From positions 62,001 through 126,000 of the forward strand of contig NZ_ATVS01000002.1 in the NCBI RefSeq assembly GCF_000420845.1: a stretch of DNA of 64,000 nt, in the 5' to 3' direction. Shown here piece by piece: positions 26,762-36,122 of this stretch (position 1 is its first letter; the number at the start of each line of letters is the position of its first letter). The stretch comes from Butyrivibrio sp. AE3009 (GTDB taxonomy: Bacteria; Bacillota; Clostridia; Lachnospirales; Lachnospiraceae). Under the pieces are notes generated by a model. The model did not search any database and was not told the origin of the DNA. It saw nothing but the letters and a program-made list of their open reading frames with translations. A program made the position numbers and the translations under genes.

Positions 26762-28186
26762 ATGGCGGCCAACTTCAAATTTTACAATACTTTATCAAGA
26801 ACCGTAGAGGACTTTGTTCCAAGAACCGAGGGTGAGGTATCAATGTACACCTGCGGTCCCACGGTTTATCACTATGCACACATAGGAAATATCAGAACCT
26901 ACATTATGCAGGACGTTCTTATCAAGTCCCTTGAGTATGCGGGCTACAAGGTTAAGCGTGTCATGAACATCACAGATGTGGGACATCTTTCTTCTGACGC
27001 AGATACCGGCGAGGACAAGATGGTTGCGGGAGCAAAGAGAGAGCACAAGACAGTTATGGAGATTGCCAAGTTCTACACAGATGCTTTCTTCAAGGATTTC
27101 GATGCTGTTGGCAACAAGCGCCCGGATATCGTCGAGCCTGCCACCAACTGCATACCCGAGTTTATTCATATGATAGAGGTTCTTCTTGAGAAGGGCTATG
27201 CCTATGTGGCCGGCGGCAATGTATATTTTGACACAAGCAAACTTGATGATTATTACGTATTTTCTTCAGCTGTTGAAAAAGAGCAGCTGGAAGTTGGCGT
27301 TAGAGATGACGTGGAAGAGGACGCCAACAAGAAGAACAAGACCGACTTTGTTCTCTGGTTCACCAAGTCCAAGTTCGAGGATCAGGCCCTTAAGTGGGAC
27401 AGCCCCTGGGGCGTCGGATATCCCGGATGGCACATTGAGTGCTCCTGCATCTCCATGAAGCATCTTGGTGAATTTATCGATATCCACTGCGGCGGCGTTG
27501 ACAATATTTTCCCTCATCACACCAATGAGATTGCACAGTCTGAGAGCTATCTCGGACATGAGTGGTGCAAATACTGGTTCCACTCCAATCACCTTAATGA
27601 CCAGTCCGGCAAGATGAGTAAGTCCAAGGGAGCCATCCTTACTGTTTCACTTCTTAAGGAAAAGGGCTATGATCCCCTTGTATACAGATTCTTCTGCCTG
27701 CAGTCCCATTACCGCAAGCCTCTTGTATTTTCTTTTGAGGCGCTGGATCAGGCAGCGGGAGCATTTAATAAGCTTGTTAAGAGAATTGCGGAGCTTAAGG
27801 AAGATGGCGCAGTTGACACATCAGTAGTGTCTAAATATGAGGACGACTTCAGAGATGCTGTTTCCGGAGATCTTAATACTGCTATGGCCATCACACTCCT
27901 TTATGATGTACTTAAGGCTGATACCAATGATGCCACCAAGCTTGCCCTTGTAGAGAGCTTTGATAAGGTTCTTTCTCTTGATCTTATCGCACATGCCAAG
28001 GCATCCAAGGAAGAGGTTTCCGTGGATCCTGAGCTTGAGGCATTCATTCTTGATGCTATTGAGAGAAGAGCAACTGCCAAGAAGGCCAAGGATTTTGCAA
28101 CCGCTGATGCCATCAGACAGGAGCTTCTTGATAAGGGTGTTGAGATAAAGGATACTCGTGAGGGAGTTAAATGGAACTTGATCTGA
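26762..28186 (+). CDS. cysS: Cysteinyl-tRNA synthetase
   Basis: This 474-residue class I synthetase has a zinc ligand in TCGPTVYHYAHIGN, where HIGN is the HIGH motif. Further zinc-site Cys and His lie in GWHIECSCISM and HTNEIAQSE, and KMSKSK is the activation loop. A C-terminal DALR-type helical domain follows. It charges tRNA-Cys. The 3' end overlaps the mini-RNase III gene by 16 bp. Confidence 0.96.
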   Translation: MAANFKFYNTLSRTVEDFVPRTEGEVSMYTCGPTVYHYAHIGNIRTYIMQDVLIKSLEYAGYKVKRVMNITDVGHLSSDADTGEDKMVAGAKREHKTVMEIAKFYTDAFFKDFDAVGNKRPDIVEPATNCIPEFIHMIEVLLEKGYAYVAGGNVYFDTSKLDDYYVFSSAVEKEQLEVGVRDDVEEDANKKNKTDFVLWFTKSKFEDQALKWDSPWGVGYPGWHIECSCISMKHLGEFIDIHCGGVDNIFPHHTNEIAQSESYLGHEWCKYWFHSNHLNDQSGKMSKSKGAILTVSLLKEKGYDPLVYRFFCLQSHYRKPLVFSFEALDQAAGAFNKLVKRIAELKEDGAVDTSVVSKYEDDFRDAVSGDLNTAMAITLLYDVLKADTNDATKLALVESFDKVLSLDLIAHAKASKEEVSVDPELEAFILDAIERRATAKKAKDFATADAIRQELLDKGVEIKDTREGVKWNLI

Positions 28187-28611
28187 ACGCATTTTTAAAT
28201 GAAAAGTTTGACATAAAGCCACAGGATATCAGAACCTATTCGCCGCTTACACTGGCCTATATAGGGGATGCGATATTTGATGTGATAGTAAGGTCCATCC
28301 TTGTTAACAAGGGTAACACCGCCGTCAATAATCTCCACAAGAGAGCCAGCGGCGTTGTTAAGGCCCAGTCACAGGCGGCCATAGTCAAGGCTCTTATGGA
28401 TGACGTTTTTACCCGGGAAGAGATTGATATCTACAAAAGGGGGCGTAATTCCAAGCCCCACACCAAGGCCAAGAATGCCAGCACCATGGACTACCTGGTG
28501 GCCACTGGTTTTGAAGCTGTTATTGGATATCTGTATCTTACCGGCAACATGGACAGGGCCTGCGAGATCGTAAGGCTTGGTCTTGAGCGCACCGGCGCCG
28601 ATATATTGTAA
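28171..28611 (+). CDS. mrnC: Mini-ribonuclease III
   Basis: This 146-residue protein has only the RNase III catalytic domain (YSPLTLAYIGDAIFDVIVR, then NLHKRASGVVKAQSQA and KRGRNSK) and no double-strand RNA-binding domain. In Bacillus it matures the 3' end of 23S rRNA. Its position between cysS and rlmB is the classical Firmicutes order. Confidence 0.93.
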   Translation: MELDLNAFLNEKFDIKPQDIRTYSPLTLAYIGDAIFDVIVRSILVNKGNTAVNNLHKRASGVVKAQSQAAIVKALMDDVFTREEIDIYKRGRNSKPHTKAKNASTMDYLVATGFEAVIGYLYLTGNMDRACEIVRLGLERTGADIL

Positions 28612-28622
28612 AGAGGATTATT

Positions 28623-29378
28623 ATGAGTAATGAAGAGAATTTTGAGAGCAGAATAATTGAAGGTCGTAATGCCGTTATTGAGGCCTTTCGTTCAGGTAAG
28701 CCCGTGGACAGACTCTTTGTCCTTGAGGGCTGCAAGGACGGTCCCATACAGACCATCCTTCGTGAGGCCAAGAAGCACAAGGATACAGTTGTAAGCTTTG
28801 TGAAAAAAGAGAGACTGGATCAGCTCTCCGAGACCGGCAAGCACCAGGGCGTTCTGGCCTATGCCGCAGCTTATGAGTACGCTGAGGTGGAGGATATTCT
28901 GGAGAAGGCCAAGGAAAAGGGAGAGGATCCCTTTGTTATCATTCTTGATAACATCGAAGATCCCCACAACCTTGGAGCTATCATCAGAACAGCCAATCTG
29001 GCAGGGGCTCACGGAGTTATTATCCCCAAGCACAGAGCGGCTTCCCTTACAGCCACAGTTGCCAAGGCTTCCGCAGGTGCTATCAATTACACACCTGTTG
29101 CCAAGGTTACCAATATCGCCCAAACCATAGAGGAACTCAAGGACAAGGGCCTTTGGTTTGTCTGCGCCGACATGGGCGGCACCAAGATGTACGACCTTAA
29201 TCTTAAGGGACCTATCGGTCTTGTTATCGGCAATGAGGGCAGCGGAGTAGGAAGACTTGTCAAGGAGAAATGCGACATGATAGCTTCCATTCCCATGAAA
29301 GGCGACATAGATTCCCTCAATGCTTCAGTTGCTGCAGGTGTACTTGCTTTTGAAATCGTAAGACAGAGAATGAACTGA
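28623..29378 (+). CDS. rlmB: 23S rRNA (guanosine-2'-O)-methyltransferase RlmB, TrmH family
   Basis: This 251-residue SPOUT methyltransferase has an N-terminal substrate domain (EGRNAVIEAFRSGKPVDRLFV), then the three TrmH motifs: NIEDPHNLGAIIRTA, GLVIGNEGSGV and IPMKGDIDSLNASVAAGVLAFE. It modifies the peptidyl-transferase loop of 23S rRNA. It overlaps sigH by one base. Confidence 0.93.
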   Translation: MSNEENFESRIIEGRNAVIEAFRSGKPVDRLFVLEGCKDGPIQTILREAKKHKDTVVSFVKKERLDQLSETGKHQGVLAYAAAYEYAEVEDILEKAKEKGEDPFVIILDNIEDPHNLGAIIRTANLAGAHGVIIPKHRAASLTATVAKASAGAINYTPVAKVTNIAQTIEELKDKGLWFVCADMGGTKMYDLNLKGPIGLVIGNEGSGVGRLVKEKCDMIASIPMKGDIDSLNASVAAGVLAFEIVRQRMN

Positions 29379-29995
29379 TGGATGACAGAAGATACAAGGA
29401 TGAGTCCGACGAGCAGCTTATAGTCAGGATACATGACGGGAACGAGCCGGATATCATCGACTATATTATGAATAAGTACAAGAACCTTGTTAGGAAAAAA
29501 GCGGGTTCCATGTATATCCTGGGAGCTGACAGGGACGACCTTATTCAGGAGGGAATGATAGGACTGTTTAAGGCCATAAGGGACTATGACATCGGAAGAG
29601 ATGCCAATTTTCTTACCTTCGCTGACCTGTGCGTGTCAAGGCAGATGTATTCTGCGATCCAGGCATCAGCCAGAAAGAAGCACGGTCCCTTAAACAGCTA
29701 TATCTCCATTTATGCCAAGAGAGAGGATTCCGACACCGATGCCGAGTTTTCCCTGGAGGACATACTTGAGTCCAATCCCAGCTTTATTCCCGAGGAGCAC
29801 CTTATAGAGCAGGAGAATCTCAAGGCTCTGGAAGAGGCTATAGACAAGGAACTCAGTCCCCTTGAGATGCAGGTTCTTGATCTCTATGTAACGGGAATGA
29901 GTATCAAAAAAATCTCTGCAGTACTTGGCAGGGACGAGAAGTCCACCGACAACGCAATGCAGAGAATAAGACATAAGTTAAAAAAATATCTGTGA
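29378..29995 (+). CDS. sigH: RNA polymerase sigma factor, SigH (Spo0H) type
   Basis: This 205-residue sigma-70-family protein has region 2 (about 25-95, with DDLIQEGMIGLFKAIRDYD and FLTFADLCVSRQM) and region 4 (about 145-200, LSPLEMQVLDLYVTGMSIKKISAVLGRDEKSTDNAMQRIRHKL). Directly following rlmB matches the location of sigH in Firmicutes. It probably drives stationary-phase, competence or early sporulation genes; which of these remain in this organism cannot be told here. Confidence 0.88.
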   Translation: MDDRRYKDESDEQLIVRIHDGNEPDIIDYIMNKYKNLVRKKAGSMYILGADRDDLIQEGMIGLFKAIRDYDIGRDANFLTFADLCVSRQMYSAIQASARKKHGPLNSYISIYAKREDSDTDAEFSLEDILESNPSFIPEEHLIEQENLKALEEAIDKELSPLEMQVLDLYVTGMSIKKISAVLGRDEKSTDNAMQRIRHKLKKYL

Positions 29996-30001
29996 TCAGA
30001 T

Positions 30002-31156
30002 TTATATTGTGATGCTAAAGCCTCCCGAGTTATATGCGGGAGGTATTGTTATCTGTGGGGGCTGCACAGGGGAAGAAGTAGAGGCGCTGCCAAGGGCGGG
30101 AGCAGCTGCAGTAGTTGTGGGAATGCCGGATGCTCCTTTGGCTTTGTCTGCTTCATGCTTGTCGAACATGGCTTTCATATAGTCGGCGTCGGCTTTGACT
30201 ATGTCCTTCATCTCTTTATTTCGATGCTTTATCTTCAGCATTTTAAGATCTTCCTTGGACATATTCGGATCGGGAGCATACAGAGTCTGTTCAAGATCCG
30301 TAAGGTCAAGCTCCTCCATCATATCCTCCATGGCCCGCTGCATTTCCTCCATCATTTCTTCGGTCATATCGGACACTGCCTCGGTGTTCTCTGTGGCAAG
30401 TTCGGATATTTCCTGAAGCTCTGCCATCATGTCTTCCTGAGCCTGCTTAGCTTCAAAACGGTATTCCTCCTGCAGATCCATCAGGTACTGCGTGTTAGCA
30501 GCCATCTGCGCACTATAGCTCGAATATTCCTGAGCAGGAATAACTCCAGTGTCACTATTGCTATCAGTGTTAGCCTCAGAATCCTCAGTATTTTCAGACT
30601 GATCATCCTTTTTTTTCTCGCTTTCTTCTATGGATTCGGCCATGCCTTTTCCTGTACGCTCTATCATTTCCTCCTGAAGGAGATGGTGCACCTTCTTTTT
30701 GGCCACACGCTCCATTGCCTTGGCGTGCTCGATGGAGAGCTCAAGCTCTTCCTGGTCGTAGGCTTCGTTGCCCTTTAGCCTTTTTAGCCGCAGGACTTCG
30801 CGTTTGGCTGCAGAAGCGGCGCTTCTGGCGCTGGAGGAGGTCTTGCTTCTTACTATCTGTGAAGATATCTTTTTGGAACTGTACTGGAGTTTCTTTTTCT
30901 GAAGATCAGCGTCCTTGGCCTTCGCTCTGGATTCCTGAAGGGAACGGGCATAGCTGATGCCCTGATCAACCACGGAGGTCTGCTTCTGCGCCTCCCGGTG
31001 CCGGGCCTCCAGTTTTCTCATGGCTCCGGTATACTCACCCTCTGTCTTGGCATTGTTTAGCTGGGAGATGGCCTTTTGGGTATAAAAATCCCCAGACCTA
31101 TAGCCATTAACTTTCTTGCTATATAAACCTGGGTTTGTCAGCATCATTATACTCAT
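30002..31156 (-). CDS. Hypothetical charged coiled-coil protein
   Basis: I do not recognise this 384-residue protein. The ATG at 31156 follows GGAGG; the frame opens further upstream without such a site. A short conserved-looking start (MSIMMLTNPGLYSKKVNGYRS) is followed by long Lys/Glu/Ala-rich helices (about 30-180), an acidic Ser/Asp/Asn linker (about 180-215), a second helical section rich in Met and Glu (about 215-330), and a Pro/Thr/Ser tail ending in PPQITIPP. No signal peptide or membrane segment is present. The gene converges on sigH with a 6-bp gap. Confidence 0.72.
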   Translation of the reverse strand: MSIMMLTNPGLYSKKVNGYRSGDFYTQKAISQLNNAKTEGEYTGAMRKLEARHREAQKQTSVVDQGISYARSLQESRAKAKDADLQKKKLQYSSKKISSQIVRSKTSSSARSAASAAKREVLRLKRLKGNEAYDQEELELSIEHAKAMERVAKKKVHHLLQEEMIERTGKGMAESIEESEKKKDDQSENTEDSEANTDSNSDTGVIPAQEYSSYSAQMAANTQYLMDLQEEYRFEAKQAQEDMMAELQEISELATENTEAVSDMTEEMMEEMQRAMEDMMEELDLTDLEQTLYAPDPNMSKEDLKMLKIKHRNKEMKDIVKADADYMKAMFDKHEADKAKGASGIPTTTAAAPALGSASTSSPVQPPQITIPPAYNSGGFSITI

Positions 31157-31313
31157 AGGGCATCCTCCGTGATGCGTTTCTCCCAAAAAAGGAGTATAGG
31201 AATCCATTTCATATCTTATATCGACTGTTTTCAATGAATTCTTTAGCTTTTTTCCCAGGATAGTGTAAAATTATTACATGAGTATTTAACGACTATGGAC
31301 GGGGGTAAGCGAT

Positions 31314-32195
31314 ATGTGGTTTGACATTGAAGATTATCTGTTTGGCGGACTTGAGGGCTATACTGATGAATTCTATCTTGAGGTCATATTCTTTTCCGCA
31401 ATTGTTCTTCTGTGCAGCTTTTTGATAATTCACTTTGGCATTTGCGTGAATACCTTCAGAAAAGATGTGACCGACAGGGCGCAGATTCTTATGACCAAAA
31501 AAGAGCTTCTTAAGCAGAAGAGCTTTGCCAGAGTGACATCCTTTATCTGGATCGTGGCCCTTTTCGCAGCCATAGCGGCTCTTGGCATCTTCCTTGGAAG
31601 CAAGGCAGTGACAGCCTGGAGCGGAGTCCTTATGATTGTTGTCTCAGCCTGCGTATTTCTGATTGTCGCCACCATGCTCGCTGCAAGGAAAAAAACGCTT
31701 CATAAGGCGCTTTTTACATTTATATCCCTTATTCTTGTGGCTGTCGGTATAATGCAGTTTGGAGTTATAGACATTGATTTTGCCGTAAGGCTTAAGCACG
31801 TTCTGTTCTTTTTCTTTGTCCTGGCGGTCTACATTATCCTTGATTATGCGTTGTACCTTGTACTCATTGACCGCTTAAACAATCCCCTTCGCTTTGCCAG
31901 AGGCTTCTACATAGATAACCCCGCCGAATACGTCTGGACAACCGAAGAACAGCCCAAAATAAGAGTTCTCAAACCCGGTACCGGCAAACCTGTTAAGATC
32001 AGGCGCTTCAATATCTACAAGATTAACGAACCGATATATAAGGTACGCAAGCTCACTTCGCCCAAGACCTATTACATATTTTACGTAGAAGATTCCCGTG
32101 TCCTTATCGCCGACACCCCCGACTCCAAAACCTCCACTCACATCTTCTACATCCCCCTCCACCAGATCATCCAAAAAGACCTCACCGCCTGCTAA
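31314..32195 (+). CDS. Hypothetical five-pass membrane protein
   Basis: This 293-residue protein is not recognised. Hydrophobic segments fall at about 24-45, 73-95, 98-120, 127-147 and 156-178. A basic cytoplasmic-like domain (about 190-293) with KIRRFNIYKINEPIYKVRKL and a beta-rich end (TYYIFYVEDSRVLIADTPDS) follows. The last 33 codons end almost entirely in C, unlike neighbouring genes. A TAAAAT box lies at 31266-31271. The gene diverges from the coiled-coil gene. Confidence 0.7.
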   Translation: MWFDIEDYLFGGLEGYTDEFYLEVIFFSAIVLLCSFLIIHFGICVNTFRKDVTDRAQILMTKKELLKQKSFARVTSFIWIVALFAAIAALGIFLGSKAVTAWSGVLMIVVSACVFLIVATMLAARKKTLHKALFTFISLILVAVGIMQFGVIDIDFAVRLKHVLFFFFVLAVYIILDYALYLVLIDRLNNPLRFARGFYIDNPAEYVWTTEEQPKIRVLKPGTGKPVKIRRFNIYKINEPIYKVRKLTSPKTYYIFYVEDSRVLIADTPDSKTSTHIFYIPLHQIIQKDLTAC

Positions 32196-32297
32196 CCGGT
32201 AATATTACGAGCGCCGTAGACAGCCATTCCTCCGCCCTTTACCAATACACCCGTCCTACTTGAATAAATTCGATCAATACAATTTTCAAAAAAGTAC

Positions 32298-32347
32298 TTG
32301 CGTAAGGAATGAAATTATGTTAAAGTTATATAGCTGTTGTGAACAGC
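32298..32347 (+). promoter_or_regulatory. rpmE promoter and 5' hairpin leader
   Basis: TTGCGT (32298-32303) and TAAAGT (32321-32326) are 17 bp apart, predicting a start near 32333. Exactly there a hairpin GCTGTT-GTG-AACAGC (32333-32347) begins. A structured leader before L31 fits feedback control by the ribosomal protein, as in the known L31 leader motifs of Firmicutes. Whether it belongs to that motif is untested. The gap before it (32196-32297) is gene-free. Confidence 0.5.
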
Positions 32348-32399
32348 GGTAACTATAGGTAATAAGAAGAATTATTTGTATATAGAGAGGTGATAAGAG

Positions 32400-32606
32400 A
32401 TGAGACAGGATATCCAGCCAGAATTCCATCAGGCCACTGTTACTTGCAACTGCGGTAACACATTCACAGTTGGTTCAACTAAGAGCGAGATCCACGTAGA
32501 AATTTGCTCAAAGTGCCATCCATTCTATACTGGCCAGCAGAAGGCTACAACTGCTCGTGGACGTATTGATAAGTTCAACAAGAAATACGGCATGAACAAT
32601 CAGTAA
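32400..32606 (+). CDS. rpmE: 50S ribosomal protein L31, zinc-binding form
   Basis: This 68-residue protein has four cysteines in CNCG and CSKC that bind zinc, plus the family pattern [20 protein letters not shown] and [11 protein letters not shown]. It is full length with GAGAGGTGA before the ATG. It heads the rpmE-DUF1385-prmC-prfA cluster. Confidence 0.97.
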   Translation: MRQDIQPEFHQATVTCNCGNTFTVGSTKSEIHVEICSKCHPFYTGQQKATTARGRIDKFNKKYGMNNQ

Positions 32607-32629
32607 TTCATAAGATGTAGAGAATAATA

Positions 32630-32660
32630 GAGGTTGAGGCTTGGGCCTCGGCCTCTTTTT
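32630..32660 (+). terminator. Intrinsic terminator after rpmE
   Basis: An 11-bp stem (two G-U pairs) with loop TTGG runs into TTTTT, just before the ribosome site of the next gene. It would reduce but need not abolish read-through into the prmC-prfA part. Confidence 0.85.
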
Positions 32661-32688
32661 CTTTTATCAAATCATTCTGGAGGCGTCT

Positions 32689-33687
32689 ATGAAAAAGCGC
32701 AAGGTTAAGCATTACTCAGGAATTGGCGGACAGGCCGTTCTTGAGGGCGTTATGATGAAAAACAAGGACATGTATGCTGTTGCCGTAAGAAAGCCCGATG
32801 GGGAGATCGCCGTTGAGGTGGATGAATATCACGGAATTGCCTATGGCAGCAAGCTTCTGAATATTCCATTTGTGAGAGGAATCTTTGTATTTATTGATTC
32901 CCTGATCCTGGGACTTAAGTCACTTAATTATTCCTCATCCTTCTATGAGGAAGATGACAAGAATCCCACCAAGCTGGACGAGGGGCTTGAGCAGGTATCA
33001 AACGGTCATGAGGACACCTTCCTTATGGTGCTTACGACACTTTTTTCCTTTGCATTTGCAATTGCACTGTTTATGATACTTCCCTATGCTTTATCCGAGT
33101 ATCTCAGCAAATTTGTGAGAAACGAGTCGCTCATAGCCATAATTGAGGGCGTGCTCAGGATATTTATTTTTATTCTGTATATCCTTCTGATATCCTGTAT
33201 TAAGGATATAAGGAGACTGTTCAGATATCATGGCGCTGAGCACAAATGCATCAATTGTATTGAGAAGGGAAGACCTCTTACAGTCAAGAATGTAATGAAG
33301 AGCTCCAGACTTCACAAGAGATGCGGTAGCAGCTTCATTCTCTTTGTAATGTTCATAAGTATCATCCTGTTTTTCTTTATCAGAGTTGATTCTTATGTTA
33401 TGAAGGTGGTTATCAGAATACTGCTGATCCCGGTTATTTCCGGTATCTCCTATGAGATCATAAGACTCGCTGGAAGAACCGACTTTTTCCTTGTAAGGCT
33501 TATTTCAGCTCCGGGGCTCTTGCTTCAGAGACTTACCACCAAGGAGCCTGACGAAGAGATGGTGAAGGTTGCCATCAAGTCTGTGGAAGCAGTATTTGAC
33601 TGGAAAGAATTTCTTAAGGATTCCTTTGGCTACGAGGTAGATGACAGCTGGCTTGAGGATGAACCAAAAGAGGATACGGAAGCTTAA
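32689..33687 (+). CDS. DUF1385-family membrane protein
   Basis: This 332-residue protein begins with the family motif GIGGQAVLEGVMMK, has about five hydrophobic segments and the conserved HGAEHKCINCIEKG block, which looks like a metal site. The start is the ATG at 32689 after CTGGAGG; the frame is open from 32641 inside the terminator. The family sits beside rpmE, prmC and prfA in many Clostridia, but its role is not established. It abuts prmC with a 2-bp gap. Confidence 0.85.
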   Translation: MKKRKVKHYSGIGGQAVLEGVMMKNKDMYAVAVRKPDGEIAVEVDEYHGIAYGSKLLNIPFVRGIFVFIDSLILGLKSLNYSSSFYEEDDKNPTKLDEGLEQVSNGHEDTFLMVLTTLFSFAFAIALFMILPYALSEYLSKFVRNESLIAIIEGVLRIFIFILYILLISCIKDIRRLFRYHGAEHKCINCIEKGRPLTVKNVMKSSRLHKRCGSSFILFVMFISIILFFFIRVDSYVMKVVIRILLIPVISGISYEIIRLAGRTDFFLVRLISAPGLLLQRLTTKEPDEEMVKVAIKSVEAVFDWKEFLKDSFGYEVDDSWLEDEPKEDTEA

Positions 33688-33689
33688 GT

Positions 33690-34538
33690 ATGGATTACAG
33701 GACAGTATATCAAACTGGAATCGAACAATTGGAGAGAGCCGGGATAGCAGAAGCCAAGCTGGATGCCCGGCTCCTTTTGGAATATGCCTGCGATACCGAT
33801 CACAGTACCTTGTTTGCCCATCCGGACAGAGAAGTGTCTGATAAGGAACTTGAAGCATACAGGGAACTTCTTGCCAGAAGAGAGCAGAGAGAGCCTGTTG
33901 CCTATATTCTGGGAAATTGGGATTTTATGGGACTTACCTTCAGGGTAAACAGTGATGTTCTTATACCTGAGCAGGACAGTGAGCTATTGGTGGAAGAGGC
34001 TATGCGGTTTTGTGAGGACGGGATGAAGGTTCTTGACCTTTGTACCGGCTCGGGGTGTATCGGACTGAGCCTTCTTAGATTTACCAATTATACCAATCTG
34101 GTGGCTACTGATATTTCCGCCAAGGCGCTGGACGTGGCAAGATCAAATGCTGAGAGTCTTGGACTTTCTGACAGAGCTACGTTTATTGAGACGGATCTTT
34201 TCCCGGAGATTCCCGATAAGGATAAGAGATATGATCTTATTCTGTCCAATCCGCCTTATATCGCCAGCAGTGTTATTGAGGGACTTGCTCCGGAAGTCAG
34301 GGACTATGAACCGAGGCTTGCTCTTGACGGAGATGAGGACGGACTTGCCTTTTACCGCAGAATAGTGCAAAATGCAGGCGATTATCTGTATTCCAGCGGC
34401 TATCTCATTATGGAGATAGGCTATGATCAGGCCGAGGCGGTGACGGGACTTATGGAAGCTGACGGCAGATATCACGACATAGAGGTTATTAAGGACTACG
34501 GCGGGAACGACAGGGTTATCCGCGCATGTTTTTATTGA
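33690..34538 (+). CDS. prmC: Release-factor glutamine N5-methyltransferase
   Basis: This 282-residue enzyme methylates the Gln of the GGQ motif in release factors. It has an N-terminal helical substrate domain (AKLDARLLLEYA, REPVAYILG), the SAM site VLDLCTGSGCIGLSL, and the catalytic SNPPYIA. It lies directly before its substrate gene prfA. Confidence 0.95.
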   Translation: MDYRTVYQTGIEQLERAGIAEAKLDARLLLEYACDTDHSTLFAHPDREVSDKELEAYRELLARREQREPVAYILGNWDFMGLTFRVNSDVLIPEQDSELLVEEAMRFCEDGMKVLDLCTGSGCIGLSLLRFTNYTNLVATDISAKALDVARSNAESLGLSDRATFIETDLFPEIPDKDKRYDLILSNPPYIASSVIEGLAPEVRDYEPRLALDGDEDGLAFYRRIVQNAGDYLYSSGYLIMEIGYDQAEAVTGLMEADGRYHDIEVIKDYGGNDRVIRACFY

Positions 34539-34559
34539 TTTTGGGCTTTGAGGAAAGAC

Positions 34560-35633
34560 ATGTTTGATAAATTAGAAGACATTTTAAGAAAATTTGAAGA
34601 TATAACCATGGAGCTTAACGATCCTTCCGTTATTTCCGACCAGAACAGGTTCAGGAGCCTTATGAAGGAGCAGAAGAGCCTGGAAGCGCTTGTAAACTGC
34701 TATCTGGAGTACAAGAAATGCAAGCAGGCTGTGGAGGATGCTCTTGTTATGCTGGATGAGGAATCTGACCCTGAGATGAAGGAAATGCTAAGGGATGAGC
34801 TCTCAGAGGCCAAAGACAGGATTCCACAGCTTGAGGATGAACTCAAGATTCTCCTTCTTCCCAAGGATCCTAATGATGAGAAGAATGTAATCGTTGAGAT
34901 CAGAGCAGGAGTAGGCGGAGATGAGGCAGCTCTTTTTGCTGCAGATATGTACAGAGTATATACAAGATACGCTGAGAGACAGAACTGGCGCGTTGAGACC
35001 ATGAGCGTGGAGAATATAGGCATAGGCGGTATTAAGGCTGTGAGCTTCATGATCAAGGGAAACGGCGCATACTCAAGGCTCAAATTTGAGAGTGGTGTGC
35101 ACAGAGTACAGCGTATTCCGGCAACGGAATCCGGCGGAAGAATACACACTTCAGCTATTACAGTTGCCATTATGCCTGAAGTCGAGGATGTGGAAGTTGA
35201 GATCGATATGAACGACTGCAAATTCGATGTTTTCAGAGCTTCCGGTAACGGCGGACAGTGCGTCAACACCACAGATTCCGCTGTCAGACTTACTCATTTT
35301 CCCACAGGAATCGTTATCTCCTGCCAGGATGAGAAGAGCCAGCAGCAGAACAAGGCCAAGGCTCTCAAGGTTCTCAGGGCCAAGCTCTACGAATTGGAAC
35401 AGGAGAGGCAGCATAACAACGAGGCTGAACTAAGACGCAGTCAGGTAGGCTCCGGTGACAGATCTGAGAAGATCAGAACCTATAATTTCCATCAGGGAAG
35501 AGTTACCGACCACAGGATCAATCTGACGCTCTATAAGATCGATCAGATAATGGATGGCGATATCGATGAGCTTATAGATGCCCTTATTGCCGCAGACCAG
35601 GCCAGCAAGCTTGCACAGCAGTCAGCAGTCTGA
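34560..35633 (+). CDS. prfA: Peptide chain release factor 1
   Basis: This 357-residue factor ends translation at UAA and UAG. The GGQ motif is at residues 231-233 (ASGNGGQ), preceded by [16 protein letters not shown] and [18 protein letters not shown]. The ATG at 34560 follows TGAGGA with good spacing; the earlier TTG at 34548 is less likely. It is the last gene of the rpmE-prfA cluster. Confidence 0.96.
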   Translation: MFDKLEDILRKFEDITMELNDPSVISDQNRFRSLMKEQKSLEALVNCYLEYKKCKQAVEDALVMLDEESDPEMKEMLRDELSEAKDRIPQLEDELKILLLPKDPNDEKNVIVEIRAGVGGDEAALFAADMYRVYTRYAERQNWRVETMSVENIGIGGIKAVSFMIKGNGAYSRLKFESGVHRVQRIPATESGGRIHTSAITVAIMPEVEDVEVEIDMNDCKFDVFRASGNGGQCVNTTDSAVRLTHFPTGIVISCQDEKSQQQNKAKALKVLRAKLYELEQERQHNNEAELRRSQVGSGDRSEKIRTYNFHQGRVTDHRINLTLYKIDQIMDGDIDELIDALIAADQASKLAQQSAV

Positions 35634-35678
35634 TCTTACCATTAAGTCTAAAATAATAATTAAACTGCCGCTTACACG

Positions 35679-35707
35679 TTGAACAGAGATTTTAAATGAT
35701 GTAAAAT
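35679..35707 (+). promoter_or_regulatory. Promoter of the HPt gene
   Basis: TTGAAC (35679-35684) and TAAAAT (35702-35707) are separated by 17 bp, 53 bp before the ATG. Confidence 0.65.
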
Positions 35708-35760
35708 CAATGTATGGTACATCTGTTTGTATTATTTCGTTAATATTGGATTGGAGACAT

Positions 35761-36120
35761 ATGGACGCTGGATTCAAAAACGAACTAATAGAATGGGGCG
35801 TTGACTGGGAAGAAATCCGTGACAGGTTCATGGGCAATGAGGATCTCATCGCAAGATTTATGTTCAAGTTTTTGAACGATCAGAGTATGAACGATCTGAC
35901 CAAATATCTTGCTGAGGGAAATGTTTCTGAGGCCTTCAAAGCTGTTCATACCTTGAAGGGTGTTGGAGCAAATCTTGGACTTAAGGGATTTTTGACACCG
36001 GTCTGTGAGCTTACCGAGATTCTCCGTGCAGGATCGATGGACGGTTATAAAGAAAAATATGACCTGATAAAACCAAAGTATGATGATCTTATTGTCATAC
36101 TTAAGAAATATCAGGCCTAG
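35761..36120 (+). CDS. Stand-alone histidine phosphotransfer (HPt) protein
   Basis: This 119-residue helical protein has the HPt signature AVHTLKGVGANLG with phospho-accepting His63. The ATG at 35761 follows TTGGAGAC; the earlier ATG at 35710 lies at the transcription start and is rejected. HPt proteins pass phosphate between hybrid kinases and response regulators. No kinase or regulator lies beside it, so its partners are elsewhere. Confidence 0.88.
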   Translation: MDAGFKNELIEWGVDWEEIRDRFMGNEDLIARFMFKFLNDQSMNDLTKYLAEGNVSEAFKAVHTLKGVGANLGLKGFLTPVCELTEILRAGSMDGYKEKYDLIKPKYDDLIVILKKYQA

Positions 36121-36122
36121 AA

